A stretch of 64,000 bases of DNA from Cladophialophora immunda. Its lineage: Eukaryota > Ascomycota > Eurotiomycetes > Chaetothyriales > Herpotrichiellaceae. The stretch's first letter is position 1; every line of letters starts with the position of its first letter. Of this stretch, positions 20,657 through 30,967 are shown piece after piece. The notes beneath the pieces are model-generated. The model was given only the letters and a program-made list of their open reading frames with translations, searched no databases and was not told the origin of the DNA. The translations under genes and the position numbers were made by a program. The stretch lies in contig NW_015622547.1 of NCBI RefSeq assembly GCF_000835495.1, positions 3,906,001 to 3,970,000 on the forward strand, in the 5' to 3' direction.

Positions 20657-23600
20657 ATGGTACCTTACGCGCTATCTCCAACTGGAGACCCTCTCGTTTT
20701 GAGGGTGTTTCAGGTCCTTACCGTCATCGCGCCCTCTACCTTCTTCGCCGTTGCCACGATCGCCGACTCGGTCTCCGGAACTCAAGAATCGAAATGTGGG
20801 AACCTACGCAAGTTTCAGTTGGGCTTAGCTTGTATCGCTACCTCGCTGTCTTCCGCGGAAGCAGTGATCTATCTGAAGAGATCTGACCCGTATCAAATAT
20901 CAGACCCGGACGCAGTCTACGCGCTCTTCCTTACTTTAGTCTGGATTGTCCTCTTGCTAAGTCTTATTGGGAACTCTACCATCACATCATATCCTCATCT
21001 TGGAACTTGGGCAATTCTGCTTGTCTGCCAAGGGACGGTCTTTGCACTCTCGCTCCCTGGAACGTCCTCCGAGGACAAGCAGCTACTCGCACGCTCCCTT
21101 CTTCGAGGGTTTCAACTAGCAGTCGAGGTTGGGCTTCTTGGAAACAGTCTCCTTGCTCAATTCATACTACGGAAGGAAAACAAAGGACATGAAGATGAAT
21201 CCCAACCGCTTCTGGGCAATGAGTCGTCTCCGAACAGCTCAGACTTACAAGGGGCAGCCCAAGAACCAAACGAGGAAGAAACAGACAGACTGCGCATTCG
21301 AAACAGACCATTCTGGCTGTATCTTGCCTCTTTCAAGCTCTTTGTACCATACATGTACCCGAGGTCTTCAAAATTGCAGCTTTACTTTGGGGGGATGTGC
21401 ATCACCAATGCTTTGACAAGGGTTGTCACAATTGCCCTGCCTCTCAGTCTAGGCATTGTCATCAATGGTCTCGGGGAAGTGATACCTTGGAAAGCACTTG
21501 CCCTCTACGTGCTGCTCAGATTCTTGTTGTCACACGCGGGCTTCCCGCTCGTTGAAACCTGGCTATCTTGGAGGGTGACCACCGACTTGGTAGTCGCCTT
21601 GCAGCGCCATTGTTACGGTCACATCATGAATCTGTCAGCCGACTTCCACGATTCCAAGAGATCCTCGATCATCTGGCAGACGATGCATCAAGGACAAGAT
21701 GTGATTGACTTGTTGCATGACGTTATGTTTCAATTCTTGCCGACAATAATCGATTTGGCTTCAGCAGCCGTGGTCCTCACATGTCTCTTCGGACTTTACA
21801 TGACCTTCATCATTGCATCAATGGTTGTCATATTCTACTGGCTGACCTTCAAGGCGCTCGTCCAGAAGAGAGCGATGCGTCGGTCTTGGCTCGATGCATA
21901 TCACGAGCAGTATTACCAGATGAGCGAATCCACCCTGAACTGGTCGACAGTATGCCAGTTCGGACGCATCCCCTACGAGATTCAGAAGTATCGAGAGAAA
22001 GGCGACATTACTCGGAACAGAATGCTCCTTTGGTGGTTCTATGAGTTCTGGACTAGGGGTCTGCGCCACCTGGTACCGTGCATCTGCTTTGTTGCCGCAT
22101 GCAGTGTGGCCGCCCTGCAGATCGTACACCGCCAGCATAAAATTGGTGATTTCGTGGTCTTGATCACATATTGGGCACAACTTACTGGACCACTAGCCAC
22201 CCTGGCAGGCGAGTTGTCAAGAGTGGCTGAAAAGCTCGTCAACGCCGAGAAGCTGGTGGTGATACTGGAAAAGCAGCCACGCATCCAGGACTTGCCGGAT
22301 GCTCGACCCTTCGTGTTCCTTGAGGGGGCTGTCCAATTCGAGAATGTTTCTTTTTCTTATGACGGCAAACGACAAGTGACCAAAGGGACTACCTTCCGGG
22401 CCTCCCCCGGGAAGACTGTGGCTTTAGTTGGACAGACCGGGGGCGGCAAGAGTACCATTTTGAAACTCCTTTTCCGGTTCTACGACGTTGACCAAGGCCG
22501 CATTCTGATTGATGGCCAAGACATCAGACACATCAAGATGGAAACCTTCCGAAGACACATTGCCATGGTTCCTCAGAATCCTGTGGTATTCAACATGTCG
22601 GTGCTGGAAAACGTCAGATACCCTGATATTGACTGTACGGACGAAGAGGCTATTGAAGCGTGTAAGGCAGCAGAACTACACGACAAGATTATGTCGTTTA
22701 CACATGGTTATGAAGAAAAGGTGGGCGAGCGTGGCACCAAGCTCTCGGGTGGCGAGCTCCAGCGCCTTGCAATTGCACGAGCGATCCTCAAAAAGGCGGA
22801 CATTCTGCTATTGGATGAAGCCACTAGCAGCGTCGACAGCATCACGGAGAAGAAGATTCACCGCAGTATCCGCCAACTATGTGCAGGCAAGACCGCGTTT
22901 GTGATTGCACACCGTCTCTCTACAGTCCTGCATGCCGATCATATTCTCGTCATTGAAGACGGCCACATTGCCGAGTCTGGCACACATGATGCTTTGATCA
23001 AGCAGAACGGTGCTTACAACGAACTCTGGCGTAGCCAACTTCGCCTGCAAGCTGAGGAGAGCGAATCGAGGTCCCGGTCTCGCTCCCCACAAAAAACAGA
23101 TGCACTGGTCCTGATCAACGATATGGGTGCCGGTCAGCAAGAGACCCAAACGCTGGTCAAGAGTATAAGCAGAGGAAGCAAGAGCGAGGGGGCAGAGAGA
23201 CAAGATGCTGAGCCCACCCGCGAACCATTGAGCATCCAAGAACATCAGCATCGAAGTCATCAAGCATCGCATAATGCTGTAGAGTCGCGAGACAAGACGA
23301 ACGCCAAATCGCTTGCCCGTGCGCTGGGTAGGAGACTGTCCCGCTCAAAGTCGCCGGGGAAAAGTGGATCGTCAGAGTCCAGTCTGAACCCTGATGCTCA
23401 AACGTTCAGACCTCGACGACTCCACGATGGTAACCACAGCACAAGTTTCTCACCTGGCCAGCCCCGGACTGCGACGGAAAATCATCTGGGAAACTCCATC
23501 GGCGGGTTCTCCGCCCACAGCAGACTTGAGACGAGTCTTTCCAACCAGGAGAATAATGTCAAGTGGTCTGCAGTGAAAAGTATTCGGGATTCACCGGATG

Positions 23601-24100
23601 TTGTTCAGGAACGGTGGTCACCATTGCTTTTTCCGCTGAAGCGAAAGTGGGCGGGTCAAGGTCGCGAGGCTTTGGAAAGCAGCGGAGAACACTCCGTCGA
23701 TAACACAGAAGAGTTACTTAAGATGAGCGACGGTTTCCATGCCGTGAGCCACGACTTCAAGATTGACCGACCAGGACTGGAGGACACCGGAGCACTACCA
23801 GGAAGCGCTCGCCGGCGGTTGACTGCAAGCGAGCCCTTTCCGCAGAGCATCGATGCCGAGGAAGACTCGGACGACTCATCAGCAGACGCGCATGTTCTGC
23901 AGTCGGCGAAATTTTCGAGGCTGCCACAACCTCCATACCGAAGAAGTGTCTCAGCTGTGGAAAGAAATGCAGGACAGGCCAGGGAAGAGGAAGTGACCGA
24001 GGGCAACGAGGCCGCAGTATCGGTTGACACGACAGCGACGAGCCCGGCTATTCTGACTCCAACATCGCATCTGAAGGTTCCTGCCAACTCTCCTGCATAG
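20657..24100 (+). CDS. hmt1: HMT1-type vacuolar ABC half-transporter (ABCB/ATM subfamily)
   Basis: From the first in-frame ATG the product is 1,147 residues, with no intron needed. An N-terminal extension with about five hydrophobic segments precedes the ABC transmembrane domain (roughly residues 235-540), as in Schizosaccharomyces Hmt1. The nucleotide-binding domain has Walker A GQTGGGKST (about residue 593), a Q-loop MVPQNPVVF, signature LSGGELQRLAIARAIL (about 696), Walker B ILLLDEATSSVD and the H-loop AHRLST. Family members move phytochelatin- or glutathione-metal complexes into the vacuole. Unusual is a C-terminal tail of about 350 residues after the NBD. It begins with an SRSRSRSPQK stretch, carries RRLSRSKSP, and is Ser-rich and disordered; it looks like a phosphorylation-rich regulatory region. 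The exact start is uncertain because in-frame codons continue 55 residues upstream without an ATG. Confidence 0.9.
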   Translation: MVPYALSPTGDPLVLRVFQVLTVIAPSTFFAVATIADSVSGTQESKCGNLRKFQLGLACIATSLSSAEAVIYLKRSDPYQISDPDAVYALFLTLVWIVLLLSLIGNSTITSYPHLGTWAILLVCQGTVFALSLPGTSSEDKQLLARSLLRGFQLAVEVGLLGNSLLAQFILRKENKGHEDESQPLLGNESSPNSSDLQGAAQEPNEEETDRLRIRNRPFWLYLASFKLFVPYMYPRSSKLQLYFGGMCITNALTRVVTIALPLSLGIVINGLGEVIPWKALALYVLLRFLLSHAGFPLVETWLSWRVTTDLVVALQRHCYGHIMNLSADFHDSKRSSIIWQTMHQGQDVIDLLHDVMFQFLPTIIDLASAAVVLTCLFGLYMTFIIASMVVIFYWLTFKALVQKRAMRRSWLDAYHEQYYQMSESTLNWSTVCQFGRIPYEIQKYREKGDITRNRMLLWWFYEFWTRGLRHLVPCICFVAACSVAALQIVHRQHKIGDFVVLITYWAQLTGPLATLAGELSRVAEKLVNAEKLVVILEKQPRIQDLPDARPFVFLEGAVQFENVSFSYDGKRQVTKGTTFRASPGKTVALVGQTGGGKSTILKLLFRFYDVDQGRILIDGQDIRHIKMETFRRHIAMVPQNPVVFNMSVLENVRYPDIDCTDEEAIEACKAAELHDKIMSFTHGYEEKVGERGTKLSGGELQRLAIARAILKKADILLLDEATSSVDSITEKKIHRSIRQLCAGKTAFVIAHRLSTVLHADHILVIEDGHIAESGTHDALIKQNGAYNELWRSQLRLQAEESESRSRSRSPQKTDALVLINDMGAGQQETQTLVKSISRGSKSEGAERQDAEPTREPLSIQEHQHRSHQASHNAVESRDKTNAKSLARALGRRLSRSKSPGKSGSSESSLNPDAQTFRPRRLHDGNHSTSFSPGQPRTATENHLGNSIGGFSAHSRLETSLSNQENNVKWSAVKSIRDSPDVVQERWSPLLFPLKRKWAGQGREALESSGEHSVDNTEELLKMSDGFHAVSHDFKIDRPGLEDTGALPGSARRRLTASEPFPQSIDAEEDSDDSSADAHVLQSAKFSRLPQPPYRRSVSAVERNAGQAREEEVTEGNEAAVSVDTTATSPAILTPTSHLKVPANSPA

Positions 24101-24524
24101 GAAGACCTTTGGCGGTCCTACGTTCTATTGCCATGGAGGCTTCGACACTGCATTTTTAAGACTCTTGACAGCATCGAGAGCGCTTCATGGCGGACAAGAA
24201 GAGGAGGTATTCGATAGCCAATCTTGCAGAGAGAAACATGAAGTACTTCGGGGTCTTTACGACGAACATTGTGGGCCTTATGGCGATGGATAGTTCTATT
24301 CAATTACACGTATCAAGACCGTCAACCAGGCAGCAATAAGGCAGTTTCGATACATAGACGTGATTTGACGCCCTGTGGCATCTGGCGGCGTCTTGCATGC
24401 GCCGGGAATTGGTCCCGCCCAGCAAATCAACTTCACCTCCGCACTTTTGCTTGCTCTGACCAGCTTTCCTCACAATGTCCGTCTAATTCTTTCACTTCAT
24501 AGTCATAAACCACCCTCGACGGCG
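24101..24524. other. Intergenic, 424 bp
   Basis: 3' flank of the HMT1-like gene and promoter of the MFS gene. I see no conserved ORF, repeat or RNA gene. Confidence 0.5.
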
Positions 24525-26023
24525 ATGTCCCCCTCTCTCAGCCGCCAGGTTGACAGCGATGCAGAGATCTTAGAGCTCGTCGTACCTGACAGCACTCGGA
24601 ACCATGTTTTCGAGGACTCATCAGTCCATCAACTGGAGGACGATCCACCGCAAGATGCTGTCTCGGCCGAGGACGTGCCTCCAAACGGCGGCTACGGCTG
24701 GGTATGCACAGCTTGTGTCTTCTTGATCAACGCCCATACATGGGGACTCAACAGTGTAAGTGCGCCTCGAGGAGAACTGACCCAGGAAGAAGCTCATGGC
24801 ATGCATGACAGGCATGGGGTATTTTCCTCGCCCACTACCTCAGCGACCCTGCATTTCAACACGCGTCACACCTCGAGTACGCCCTGATTGGCGGTCTCTC
24901 GATCTCCCAATCTCTGCTGAGTGCTCCTGTCGTGAACATCTCCACTAGACAAGTGGGCATGAGGGCCACCCTTCTCATCGGTACCGTCTTGCTCTTCGTG
25001 GCCCTTTTCGGCGCCTCGTATGCGACCGAGATCTGGCATCTCTTCTTGACGCAGGGGGTTTGTTTTGGCTGGGCCATGGGCTTTCTCTACATCCCGGCGA
25101 CTGCGGTTCTTCCCCAATGGTTCTCCACCCGCCGGAGCCTGGCCATGGGAATTGCGTCTGCTGGGGCGGGCTTAGGAGGACTGGCATACAACCTTGCGGC
25201 GGGTGCCATCGTCCAGAGCTTGGGTATGGACTGGGCTTACCGGATATTGGCATTCTGCGGACTTGCCGTCAACGGAGTGTGTTCGCTGCTGCTCAAAGAC
25301 CGTAACAAGGCTGTCCAACCTTTGCAGAAAGCTTTCAACTACCGCGAGTACGGCCACATTGAGGTTATTCTGGTGGTTATTTGGGGAGTGCTCACTGAGT
25401 TGGGGTACATTGTGTTACTCTACTCTTTACCCAACTATGCGACTTCCATCGGTCTCACGGCAGGACAAGGGTCTGTGGTTGGCGCAGTTCTCAATCTTGG
25501 TCTTGGAGTTGGCAGACCTGTAATTGGATACTACTCGGATGCCTTTGGCCGCCTCAACATGGCGACAATCATGACCGCCGTATGCGGAGTTCTCTGCCTC
25601 GTTCTTTGGGTGCCGGCCAAATCCTACGGCGTCCTCATAGCCTTTGCCCTCACGGCTGGAAGCGTCTGCGGCATCTTCTGGAACACTGTCACGCCAGTGA
25701 CTGCCGAGGTGGTAGGGCTCAAACGACTGCCTTCTTCCTTTGGCATCATCTGTCTCTCCTTGGTTGTGCCTACAACTTTCGCGGAGCCGATTGCCCTGGA
25801 AATGGTCAGTGCGTCTGGATACCTTAGCTCGCAGATTTTCGTGGGTTGCATGTTCCTCCTCGCTGCGGCAAGTACGTGGGTGCTCCGATCGTGGAAGATC
25901 AACCAGGTGGAATTGAAAGCCGCAAGAGAACAGCGAACCAGTGATCCAGGTGCCGGACGAAATTGGACGAACCATGGCCATTGGCTTACGCCGCAAAAAC
26001 TGCTCTGGCTAGGCAGGGTATGA
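24525..26023 (+). CDS. MFS transporter, monocarboxylate (MCT/Mch) type
   Basis: Exons 24525-24755 and 24812-26023 are joined in phase 0 across a 56-bp GTAAGT..ACAG intron; 480 residues. After a roughly 55-residue polar N-terminus comes the family hallmark PPNGGYGWVCTACVFLINAHTWGLNS, with the intron falling inside TM1, then AWGIFLAHYLSD. About 12 membrane helices follow, with GFLYIPATAVLPQWFSTRR and an R-x-L-A-x-G-I-A-S-A-G loop typical of the MCT family between TM4 and TM5. Fungal members of this group transport monocarboxylates, riboflavin or unknown metabolites and often sit in metabolic clusters. The substrate cannot be read from the sequence. The same-strand HMT1-like gene upstream is independent as far as I can see. 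Confidence 0.9.
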
Positions 26024-26635
26024 GCACAGGGAGGACCTCACGAGAGCGGTTGAGCAACAAAAAGATCAAACTTCAGTGTCTCGGACCTACTTGCCCTCCG
26101 GACAAGCCTTCAGGTGATTTTCCTTTGTTGAAGACCTGTTGACTCATCGCCTACTGTCTTCTTCAGCCTTTCCCTCATTTCGACCACACCTCAGCCTTGT
26201 CTTGAGCACCCGGGATGCATGTCTTGGGCAGACAATGCTTCCGACGACAGCCTCAGAGATGGCTCAAATAATTGTTACAGAAGGCACCGGAAGTCTCAAG
26301 GTGTGACAGGAGAAAGTTCCTGAAATGCTACGCTCAGGTCTCTTGATCCGAGACTCGACTTCGCTCAACAATGACCTGATGACGCCTAGGCAGCATGTGT
26401 GAGGTCCCCAACAAAAGCACGTTTTCGCAGAGTGAGACGATGACAATGAACAGGACTGCTGCTGAGAATCTTTGTAGCATGTCTGGACGGCTCAGCCAAC
26501 CCTGTGTATCGATCTTCTCGCGTATATAAGCCCTCTCTTCAGCAGCATTCACATAGCAAAAGACACAACTTCATTCCACACAACAGCACAAGCACACATC
26601 AATCTGACAACTGCAACTGCAAAAAAGCAATCACC
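26024..26635. other. Intergenic, 612 bp
   Basis: Flank of the MFS gene and promoter of the next gene. Apart from the TATA-like box and an A/C-rich leader (26545-26635) I see nothing to name. Confidence 0.5.
26523..26529 (+). promoter_or_regulatory. TATA-like box
   Basis: TATATAA lies 107 bp upstream of the ATG at 26636 and is followed by an A/C-rich leader, a convincing core promoter for an inducible fungal gene. Most other genes here lack such a box. Confidence 0.6.
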
Positions 26636-28069
26636 ATGCTACAACTTCCCAGACCAGCCTCTTTCCGAGGTCTCATCTTACTTGTTGCGGCGTACGACCT
26701 CCTACTCACGAGCGCAACGACCTATGTCCTTCCGTGGATGGCCGCAGTCATTACCCTGCCTGACAGCTTATGGCTGTGGGTTTGGGGCTCCCGTGAGGCT
26801 TTCAACGACCGCTGCTTGCTCTGCCTCAGTCTCAACTCTGCTCTATGGCTCTGTGACGCCCTGGAAAGCGGCAACTTGGTCTCCTGGGCCATGTCACATG
26901 CTCAACCCCCTTCCCTCACCATCCCAGCATCGTGGAGTACCATGGCTCTACTCTTCCTGCAAGTCGAATATTTTGCCTCAACTTTGTCGAACATCATAGT
27001 CGCCCTACCCTTGTTTGAGCACACGACATCCACAGTCTTGTATCAAGTGGTGCGAGCAAAAGAGCTTGTCCTAGAGTTCTTCCTGTTCTACTTGTATGCA
27101 AACATTGCAATTTGGATTGCCTCAAAATGTTGCTGTGATGATCGCGAAATCAGCACGGATCTTACACCCAGAACCTTTCAATCTGCACACCCGAGATCCG
27201 TTTATGGTGACGAGAAGGATGCTTTTGAAGTATCTGTTCCTGGGTCCTTCCCAGTCACCAAAAGCCCCAGACCTTCCGAAAGCAACGAATCTGCTTTGAA
27301 GAAGTCATTCTTGAACCTCGTTTCCAGTGACGACACCCGGGCTGGGTGCAGTCTACCATTACCCGCCACTTCCGGCAGCTGGGCCACGGAATGTGTTGTT
27401 TGCCTCCTGCTTGCAGACTATGTCAATCAAGAAGTCGATGAAGTCTGCTGGACCTGTCGACTGGTTGGTCTTGACTTCTGCCGTGTGGCACACATCCCGA
27501 TGGTCGTAGGGAATATCGCCGAGACCTTCACCAACCGTGAAATCAACGACGAAGCACGCTTTTACCACGATGACGCAACCTCGAGCGAGAATGATGGTGA
27601 CGACGAGAAAAAGTATGAAGACGAAGGAGAAGAAGATACAGAGGCCGAGGAGGAAAGTGACGAGGACGATGAGAACGTCTCAGAGACATGTGGCAGCGGT
27701 GACAATGACATGGCGAGCACCTTGGACGAGCCTGCAGAGGGAGCATCCGAGCCAGAGAACACTGATACCGACAGCGACTATGACGCCGACACGGAATCCT
27801 CTGCTGACGAGCACGACACAGACGCAGGAGAAGATACCGACGATGTCCAGCAGCATGATACGAACGCCGACTCGAACGAAATGCGAAGTCTTCAAGAACG
27901 TCCTGGCTACACGTACTTTCGCTCCCATCGGGTCGACAATCGCGGCCGGCGGAACGCCTGGGATTGGACCAACATCCCGACGCTCCACGGCGACTGGGCA
28001 CCACATTGGGTAGCGGCCGAATTGCGGCGTTTCGCGCCGGGTGACGTGCAGAGGCAGAAGGACGAGTGA
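26636..28069 (+). CDS. Unassigned membrane-anchored protein with a long acidic region
   Basis: A single exon of 477 residues. The N-terminal about 175 residues contain three or four hydrophobic helices separated by short loops, ending with a Cys-rich patch (SKCCCDD). The middle has no recognisable domain but includes a short cysteine-containing segment (ATECVVCLLLADYVNQEVDEVCWTC is the region near 27390-27465) that could bind metal. From about 27560 to 27880 the chain is an Asp/Glu/Ser/Thr run with few other residues. The C-terminus is basic/aromatic (YTYFRSHRV..NAWDWTNIPTLHGDW). The long open frame, the TATA box and codon use support a real gene. I do not recognise a family; it may be lineage-specific. 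Low-complexity acidity alone does not give a function. Confidence 0.65.
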   Translation: MLQLPRPASFRGLILLVAAYDLLLTSATTYVLPWMAAVITLPDSLWLWVWGSREAFNDRCLLCLSLNSALWLCDALESGNLVSWAMSHAQPPSLTIPASWSTMALLFLQVEYFASTLSNIIVALPLFEHTTSTVLYQVVRAKELVLEFFLFYLYANIAIWIASKCCCDDREISTDLTPRTFQSAHPRSVYGDEKDAFEVSVPGSFPVTKSPRPSESNESALKKSFLNLVSSDDTRAGCSLPLPATSGSWATECVVCLLLADYVNQEVDEVCWTCRLVGLDFCRVAHIPMVVGNIAETFTNREINDEARFYHDDATSSENDGDDEKKYEDEGEEDTEAEEESDEDDENVSETCGSGDNDMASTLDEPAEGASEPENTDTDSDYDADTESSADEHDTDAGEDTDDVQQHDTNADSNEMRSLQERPGYTYFRSHRVDNRGRRNAWDWTNIPTLHGDWAPHWVAAELRRFAPGDVQRQKDE

Positions 28070-29140
28070 TTGAGTCAGTGAGTGAGTCAGTGCATGCGTG
28101 AGTGAGAGGCAGACGCCGACTAAGTGTGGGAGCCGGGAGTGGACGCGAGAGGCAAGGACCAGGCGCAAGGAAGTTGGGCATTGGAACAAGGAATCTCATG
28201 GGAGACAAGGAAACGAGGAGGATATCCTCGTGACCCCACTGGGATGGGACATGCTGGCTTTTCGAACTTTGGACACGGGTTGGGAGTCTGGGTGGAAGAA
28301 ATAAAAGGGCGTTTGTCGGGCAAGTATTGGTTTGGTTATGCAGCGCGCTTGTCTGGTCACCCTCCCTCTGTACTACAGTGTATCAGGACTGCATCTCAGA
28401 TCAAGTTTAGGTCGACACAGGTCAGGTCAGGTGAAGTCAGGTTCGTTGTTCTCCTCCTCGTCGTCGATCGTTGTGATCCTGATAACCTACGTATAGGACA
28501 CGGTGCCTTGGGATAGACTATTCTGGCGATATGCACACAGAAAGCGCAAACGGTAGATAGAATGAATGTAAATCGTCATGATGGGTATCCTAAATGTCCT
28601 CAAGTGTCTACATAGGTGCACAACACCTAGCGACTCACGCCGCCTGATGGGGCCTTCTTTTCGTTTCCAATATTGCCATGTCTGTCCGTCTCCTCAAACT
28701 ATCCTGCCTTGATTTGTACTTCCACTTCGCCAGAATACTGCCCACTCGCTCGACTCGTTCAAACGACAATGCTGAACTAAACCACGACAATCTTAAAATG
28801 ACATCAACCGTAAATAAAGGAAATTCGTCAATCGTTCATCATGGGGAAATCGTAGGACAAATAGTGGTGAATCGTATCTTTCCCGGACCAAGGACTTGGA
28901 TTGGGATCATGCATGGTCCTAAAGAGCTGGAAGAATGCCGAGCTTTGTGGACGGATCAGTCGCTTGTAAATGACAACAACAGCGGCCGAAACTCTGTTGG
29001 TCGAGGGGTCTGAAAACTGGATCAGACTGTTTGACAGGGCTGGACAGGGCATTCTGTTCCGAGAGATGTTGGCTTTTTGAGCGCCCAGTTAGCTCATTCA
29101 TCTCTCTCAGCTCCGCACCGTCAGCGTCAATTTGGTTGCG
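28070..29140. other. Convergent intergenic, 1.07 kb
   Basis: Between two converging stop codons. Starts with a GAGT/CAGT-type short repeat (28068-28105) and includes a GGTCA-rich patch near 28415-28440. No supported ORF or RNA gene. Confidence 0.5.
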
Positions 29141-30967
29141 TCAAATCTCCCAAGGCAACTCGTCTTCTTCGCACCTCATACACGTCAAGTACCCCAACCC
29201 TCCACCTCCGCCGTCGCTCAAACTCCTCAAATCCAGTTCGAGGCAGTTCCTGGTTAGTGGCTTCACAATATCCCTAGCGACGTTCTTAATCTCGTCAATC
29301 TTGCGTTCAAATCTCCGGAGATTTTCGCGAGTGTAAAGAGAGTGAGAAGAACCAGGGGGCGTAAGCTTGAGGAACCGTTTCAACTCTTCGTGAGCGAGAA
29401 AAATGTCGGGGTTAGAAGATCCGATCAGGCGAAAGATGCGGCCCGTGTTGATCGGAGAGGGAGGAGGGGCATGAGGCTGATAGGGAGGAGGCGGTGGCAT
29501 GGAATTTGGAGCGACCGCCCCCTGCGGCAGCGGTCGGCTATGTGGACTCGGCGGAATGCTCGGATTCGCATGTCCGCTGCCAGGCCGCGAGTTCGGACTG
29601 TTTTTCAATATCCCTCGAATCTCAGGCGCCGTGTTCTCTGCCAACCACTGGCGCCAGAGACTGACGGCCAACCAGCCGAGATAGTCATTTGCCGGATTGA
29701 CCCTTTCACCGCGAGTTGTGGTCAGAGTCAACCTGAATAGCTTCGTTTCGACCCTCTGCTTCAACTCTTCAAGCTCGTCAACTTTATCTTCGATCAAATC
29801 AATTACTGACTGAGGTACTTCATATCCTGCTCCAGAGTGATTGGGCGGCTTGATGTACGGCAGCGCTGCGGGCCATTGGCCTACTACGTGAGTTAGTGCT
29901 TCGGAGAAGATGATTCGACTCCGCGCGAGGTAGCCAAGTTTGAGGTATGATGGCGGGTATTTTGCAATCTGCTTGAAGAGCCGGGATGAGAAACGCAAGA
30001 GGTGATGGTCGATTCGAGGTCCGACGACGGAAAGAGCGTCATACATGTCTGCGAGTGAGAGGAGAGCCTTGCATTCTGAATAGGCGGAGGCGATGTTGGA
30101 GGAGTTTAAAACTGGCGCGTAGTTGTAGAAAATGCGAAACAGGTTGTCGTAGTCTCTGAGTAGCGGGTTCGTGAGGCATGGATCGGGGACAGCCACTGCG
30201 AGTTGAGCGCTGGATTGTGTTGCCGGACCGTGGTGAGAAAGGGCCAGATTGGCCATGGAACGAAAAAAGGACGAGTGAATGGGTTGATGCCTTGGACGTT
30301 CTGGTGGAGAAAGCGCCGGCGCCGGCGCCGGCGCTGCTGCAGCACTGAAAAGACACCCCTCGGGGGTCTTTTGGACCAAGATGGGCTCATCGTCCTCCTC
30401 AACCTCCTCCCAGTCGAGTTCAAATCTCCATCTCCTTCTTTGGCTCGGGGCGGGTGCTGGTGGTGCTGGAGAAGGGGCTGGAACGGAGGGCCCAGGAGTC
30501 GAGCTGATTTGAGAAGACTCCTCTCCAATAACACTCAAGGCCTGGTCAGGTCGCGAAACAGAGGTGACATTGTGGCCACCTTGTTGTTGTGATTGACCAC
30601 GAGACCATTCTTCGCTTGTGCTGGCTTGAAAGAAACCCGAGAACTGAGCCAACGTAAAACTGTGTAGCAGATACCTCTTCTCTTGTCCGTCGCAGGCAAT
30701 GACTATCTCGACATCCCCAGTCTGTGAGAAGAAGGGAAATTCGTTTTGCGGCACATGAGAGGAGCCGCCATAATGCGATCGGCCTCGATTGTGATGTCTC
30801 GATCGTGAGGTGCGGGATACAACAGAAGACGCGGCTCGAGACTGGGAGAGGGAGCGGGAGTGAGGGTGGTCCACAACCTCCGCGCGTGAAACCATGGGTA
30901 AAGCTGAGGTTCGGCTTGCTTGCTGGACGGAGTGAGATGGTGCTTGTAGAGCAAACTGCTGGTTCAT
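29141..30967 (-). CDS. Fungal BTB/POZ-type protein
   Basis: A single exon of 608 residues. After a Ser/Arg-rich N-terminus (about 80 residues) comes a divergent BTB entry, TGDVEIVIACDGQEKRYLLHSFTLAQFSGFF, where the HSFTL..FSGFF pattern is the usual BTB dimer core. The domain is interrupted by a long Pro/Ala/Ser insert and resumes with RRRWRFELDWEEVEEDDEPILVQK. A GCGCCG hexanucleotide run (30313-30333) encodes part of an Ala-Pro stretch. A helical region follows with NLFRIFYNYAPVLNSSNIA, ADMYDALSVVGPRIDHHLLRF and YPPSYLKLGYLARS, the standard tail of this ascomycete-specific group. The C-terminus ends in a CMRCEEDELPWEI motif. BTB proteins of this kind are adapters; the partner, possibly a cullin-3 ligase, is not shown by the sequence. 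Confidence 0.8.
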   Translation of the reverse strand: MNQQFALQAPSHSVQQASRTSALPMVSRAEVVDHPHSRSLSQSRAASSVVSRTSRSRHHNRGRSHYGGSSHVPQNEFPFFSQTGDVEIVIACDGQEKRYLLHSFTLAQFSGFFQASTSEEWSRGQSQQQGGHNVTSVSRPDQALSVIGEESSQISSTPGPSVPAPSPAPPAPAPSQRRRWRFELDWEEVEEDDEPILVQKTPEGCLFSAAAAPAPAPALSPPERPRHQPIHSSFFRSMANLALSHHGPATQSSAQLAVAVPDPCLTNPLLRDYDNLFRIFYNYAPVLNSSNIASAYSECKALLSLADMYDALSVVGPRIDHHLLRFSSRLFKQIAKYPPSYLKLGYLARSRIIFSEALTHVVGQWPAALPYIKPPNHSGAGYEVPQSVIDLIEDKVDELEELKQRVETKLFRLTLTTTRGERVNPANDYLGWLAVSLWRQWLAENTAPEIRGILKNSPNSRPGSGHANPSIPPSPHSRPLPQGAVAPNSMPPPPPYQPHAPPPSPINTGRIFRLIGSSNPDIFLAHEELKRFLKLTPPGSSHSLYTRENLRRFERKIDEIKNVARDIVKPLTRNCLELDLRSLSDGGGGGLGYLTCMRCEEDELPWEI

